This document shows positions 61,496 through 64,000 of a stretch of 64,000 nucleotides of DNA, in pieces (the stretch's first letter is position 1; every line of letters starts with the position of its first letter). The DNA is from Streptacidiphilus melanogenes. Its GTDB lineage: Bacteria > Actinomycetota > Actinomycetes > Streptomycetales > Streptomycetaceae. A program made the translations under genes and the position numbers. A model generated the notes under the pieces. It did no database searches, was not told where the DNA came from, and saw only the letters and a program-made list of their open reading frames with translations. The stretch is from positions 210,786 through 274,785 of the forward strand of contig NZ_BBPP01000003.1 of assembly GCF_000787835.1 (NCBI RefSeq). The letters run 5' to 3'.

Positions 61496-63177
61496 CGCGA
61501 GGCCTCCAGGGGCAGGCGGTCGGCCAGCAGCAGACCGAGGGCGACGGCGGTGAGCGTCGGGTTCCACGAGCCGCTGCTGGGGAACGTCGCCGCACCGGCG
61601 ACGTACACCCCCTCCACCCCGTGCGGGCGGCCGAGGCGGTCGGTGACCGAGTCCTTCGGGCCGTCGCCCATCCAGAGCGTCCCGGACTCGTGCACCAGCA
61701 GCTTCTTCTCCCGGTTGGGCGGGATCTGACGGGTCCACTTCTGCTGGTCGCTGTCCCAGTACTCCGGGGCGTGACCGCGGGCGAGCAGCCCGACCAGGGC
61801 CCGGGCGGACTCGTCCATCGCCTCGGCCAGCGCCCGGTCGGCCTTGTTCGGGTTGAACCTGATCCGGGGGGCGCCGCCCGGGCCGACGCCGACGTACGAC
61901 GCCGCGTGGACGGATCGCTCGCCGCGCCACTCGCCCAGGCAGTGCACCAGGAAGCCGATGTGCTCCGGCGTGCTCAGCTCGGTCAGGAAGTCCTGGTCGA
62001 AGGAGTCGGGGATCAGTCGGTAGAGGTCGGCGACGGAGTCGTCGGGGTGCGGGTTGGAGGCGCCCATGAGGTGGATGTGGAAGTCGCGGGCCTCCTCCGC
62101 GGAGCCGTTCGGACGGTGCGTGCCCTCGAGATAGGTGCAGGAGATCTGCAGCCGGTCGGGAAGATCCGGGTAGGCGTCGCGCGGGACGCGCATGGTGAAC
62201 CAGTCGGCGACATGGCCGCCGAGGTTCTTGCCGGCCAGGTCGCTCAGGGCGTCGCCGAAGGAGTCCATCAGCAGCCCGGTCGGCTCGATCACGCCGTTCG
62301 CCAGGACGAGCGGGACCCCCTTGAGGTCGTAGTCGCCCTGGGTGGTGACCAGCCCGGTGGCGACCCGGCCGTCTCGCCCGGCCTTGTGCTCGATGCGCTG
62401 CACCAGGCAGTCCGGGACGACGGAGAGCCGCGCTGTGCCGGCACTCCGGGAGGCGCCGGAGTACCGGCGTGCGTCCGCCAGGACCACCGGCACCGGGCTG
62501 AACTTGCGGTAACCCAGGGTGGATCGGGTCGCGCGGGAGGCCAGCGGCTGCTCGAGGTCGCGCAGGCGCGCGTAGTCGACGAAGTTCGGCAGATCGGGCA
62601 GGCCGTCGAAGAGATCGCGCACCAGGCGCGGATGGAAGGTGTCGAACTCGGGCCCCATGTCGGACGGTTCGACCGATCCGAGGAACTCGTGCGCGGGCCG
62701 CCAGTAGGGCCGCAGCGCGTCGAGGACCTCCGCCGGCCAGTCCGGCATCTGCTCGCGCGTGGGCTGCGGGATCCAGGTGCTCCAGAACAGCGCACGGCCG
62801 CCGACATAGGGGATCTGCGGCGCCAGTCCGTACCCGTCCTCGGGGACGATCTCCCACGGCGTGGCCACCGCGCTGGTCATCAACGGCTGGTAGACGGGGT
62901 CGACGTTCTGGACGTGCTCCGGGAGCAGGAACGGCCCCTTCTCCAGCAGCAGCACCCGGAAGCCGCGGTGGAGCAGCCGGTGCGCGACGGTGCTGCCCAC
63001 CGCGCCCGCACCGACCACGACGGCGTCGTACCGGTTCTCTCGGCACGCCTCCAGAGTGGTGAAGTACTCCTGCTCGATCGGGCCGACGGGCTCACCCGGC
63101 GGCGCTCCCGGCGACTCGGCGACCCTCGTCGGCAGGTCGAGCAGGGTCCGTCCGAGGGTCGTTCGGATGTCCGTCAT
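61492..63177 (-). CDS. GMC-family FAD oxidoreductase (second copy), operon leader
   Basis: This 561-aa protein starts at 63177 (GAGGTGGCATGGA upstream). It has VVVGAGAVGSTVAHRLLHRG, GGRALFWSTWIPQPTREQMP, a C-terminal ESGTLWMGDGPKDSVTDRLG and SWNPTLTAVALGLLLADRLP. It is diverged from the first copy and lacks its cysteine cluster. It heads the five-gene minus-strand operon. Two different GMC enzymes suggest two successive oxidations. Confidence 0.85.
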   Translation of the reverse strand: MTDIRTTLGRTLLDLPTRVAESPGAPPGEPVGPIEQEYFTTLEACRENRYDAVVVGAGAVGSTVAHRLLHRGFRVLLLEKGPFLLPEHVQNVDPVYQPLMTSAVATPWEIVPEDGYGLAPQIPYVGGRALFWSTWIPQPTREQMPDWPAEVLDALRPYWRPAHEFLGSVEPSDMGPEFDTFHPRLVRDLFDGLPDLPNFVDYARLRDLEQPLASRATRSTLGYRKFSPVPVVLADARRYSGASRSAGTARLSVVPDCLVQRIEHKAGRDGRVATGLVTTQGDYDLKGVPLVLANGVIEPTGLLMDSFGDALSDLAGKNLGGHVADWFTMRVPRDAYPDLPDRLQISCTYLEGTHRPNGSAEEARDFHIHLMGASNPHPDDSVADLYRLIPDSFDQDFLTELSTPEHIGFLVHCLGEWRGERSVHAASYVGVGPGGAPRIRFNPNKADRALAEAMDESARALVGLLARGHAPEYWDSDQQKWTRQIPPNREKKLLVHESGTLWMGDGPKDSVTDRLGRPHGVEGVYVAGAATFPSSGSWNPTLTAVALGLLLADRLPLEASR

Positions 63178-63199
63178 TCCATGCCACCTCGCACTCGGT

Positions 63200-63242
63200 A
63201 TCCGGGCATATGCAATCAGCACATTCGCATCCGGGAATTCGC
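63200..63242. promoter_or_regulatory. Direct repeat upstream of the GMC operon, possible operator
   Basis: ATCCGGGCATATGC (63200-63213) and ATCCGGGAATTCGC (63229-63242) match at 11 of 14 positions and are 29 bp apart, close to three helical turns. They lie 23-65 bp upstream of the start of the GMC operon, in the less GC-rich promoter region. Confidence 0.3.
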
Positions 63243-63473
63243 ATACGAAGGACTATCACGGTGGTCCGCCGCCGCCGAGGTTTGTCGGTGGCCAATCACT
63301 CGGAAGTGGCAAACAGAGGCAAGCCGGTCGGCGCGCGATTCATCCGCCCGCTCCCCCGATCGGCTGACCCTCGCCGGGACGGATGACGGCGAGAGTGGAA
63401 AGCGCAGGTCAGCAGACCTGGCCGGGCAGACGATCAAGCCGGCCCGTGGGATCGAGACATCGTTGGGGAAGCA

Positions 63474-64000
63474 ATGAAGTCGATTCTGGTCACCGCAACG
63501 GTCCTGGCCGCGGTGGGTTCCGTGGCCCTCGCCGTCCCCGCTTTCGCGGACACCTCGGACTCCGGCGGCGTGGTCAGCGTGACCGCCGCCTCGGACGCCG
63601 GAGCCCCCATCCAGGGCGGCAGCGACGTCAACATCAGCGGAACCTGTCCGGACGACGCGGTCACGCTGACCGGCATCTCCTCGCCGTTCTTCGCCGGGGG
63701 AGACGCGTCGATCGGCTCGTCCAACCCGCAGGCGTTCACCGCCACCGCGACGGTCCTGCCCGACATCCCGGCCGGATCGGACCCGGTGACGGTGACCTGC
63801 GTCAACGACTCGGGCGCGACCGAGACGGTGTCCGGCACCTTCACGGTCACCGACCCGGTCACCCCCGTGACCCCGGTGACGCCGGTGACGCCGGTCACTC
63901 CCGTCACTCCCGTCACCCCGGTGAAGCCCGTCACGCCCGTCGCTCCGGTGAAGCCGGTCACCCCGGTGAAGCCCGCCACGCCGGTCGTGCCGGTGAAGCC
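63474..64000 (+). CDS. Secreted protein with Thr-Pro-Val repeats, cut by window edge
   Basis: The ATG at 63474 begins a Sec signal peptide ([20 protein letters not shown], then VPAFA). A beta domain follows ([40 protein letters not shown]) with two Cys, Ig-like in pattern. From about residue 128 the protein is a run of PVTPVTPV units, changing to [10 protein letters not shown]. The frame is open at the window edge. It is probably a cell-wall or surface protein with an extended stalk. Confidence 0.8.
   Translation, partial: MKSILVTATVLAAVGSVALAVPAFADTSDSGGVVSVTAASDAGAPIQGGSDVNISGTCPDDAVTLTGISSPFFAGGDASIGSSNPQAFTATATVLPDIPAGSDPVTVTCVNDSGATETVSGTFTVTDPVTPVTPVTPVTPVTPVTPVTPVKPVTPVAPVKPVTPVKPATPVVPVK
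63855..64000 (+). repeat. 9-bp degenerate repeat encoding Thr-Pro-Val/Lys-Pro-Val
   Basis: Units such as CCGGTGACG and CCCGTCACT are repeated at least 14 times and continue past the window edge. Third codon positions vary, so the array is kept for its protein sequence. Confidence 0.8.

Overview
The window is about 64 kb of very GC-rich, densely packed chromosomal DNA. It has GTG and TTG starts, 4-nt gene overlaps, SARP and LuxR (LAL) regulators, a Tat-exported protein, a mycothiol-type deacetylase and natural-product clusters. This is typical of a streptomycete or a close filamentous actinomycete. I saw no rRNA, tRNA or CRISPR array. All calls come from reading translated sequence and motifs; no database search was possible.

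Region 1 (1-7.3 kb) is a regulatory and housekeeping stretch: a truncated SMI1/KNR4-like gene, a large LuxR-family regulator, a membrane Ser/Thr kinase divergent from an FHA-domain protein, and a Tat-secreted DUF4185-like protein.

Region 2 (7.3-17.2 kb) is the most unusual part. It combines a membrane STAND (NB-ARC-like) NTPase with a His-rich stalk, a 79-aa protein, a cNMP-binding Crp-type regulator divergent from a class III nucleotidyl-cyclase-like gene, a 138-aa protein, and a PP2C phosphatase / kinase / vWA (TerY-like) triad. It ends in a graspetide pair (precursor plus ATP-grasp ligase). Two short Gly/Val-rich motifs are shared between otherwise unrelated proteins. The 79-aa protein carries both, as an adaptor would.

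Region 3 (18.8-36.4 kb) is a RiPP cluster. It holds a SARP regulator with a TTA codon, an RRE/ThiF-like protein, two YcaO cyclodehydratases, a SagB-type dehydrogenase, split LanB-type dehydratase subunits, a site-2-protease-like membrane protein, an ABC exporter and two near-duplicate precursors with Cys/Ser/Thr cores. A methyltransferase is convergent at its end. It should make a dehydrated, azole-rich peptide. Only one SpaB_C-like protein is visible, so a goadsporin-like linear azole peptide is a better guess than a classical thiopeptide.

Region 4 (36.5-43.2 kb) is a loosely organised stretch with two transposase remnants flanking a secreted lectin-like gene, then a hydrolase, a methyltransferase, an AraC regulator, a lipoprotein and a PIG-L deacetylase.

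Region 5 (43.8-56.6 kb) is a compact PKS-NRPS cluster: MFS exporter; KS-AT-ACP; aminotransferase / luciferase-like monooxygenase / C / A / PCP; thioesterase fused to a TubC-like docking segment and a C domain. The aminotransferase-monooxygenase order is the one used for alpha-hydroxy-beta-amino acids in microginin. The product may therefore be a microginin-, amastatin- or bestatin-like aminopeptidase inhibitor.

Region 6 (56.6-63.2 kb) is a tight minus-strand operon of two GMC oxidoreductases, an FAD-sorbitol-dehydrogenase small-subunit-like protein, a ferritin-like (VioB-type) protein and an acetoacetate-decarboxylase-like protein. The window ends inside a secreted Thr-Pro-Val repeat protein.
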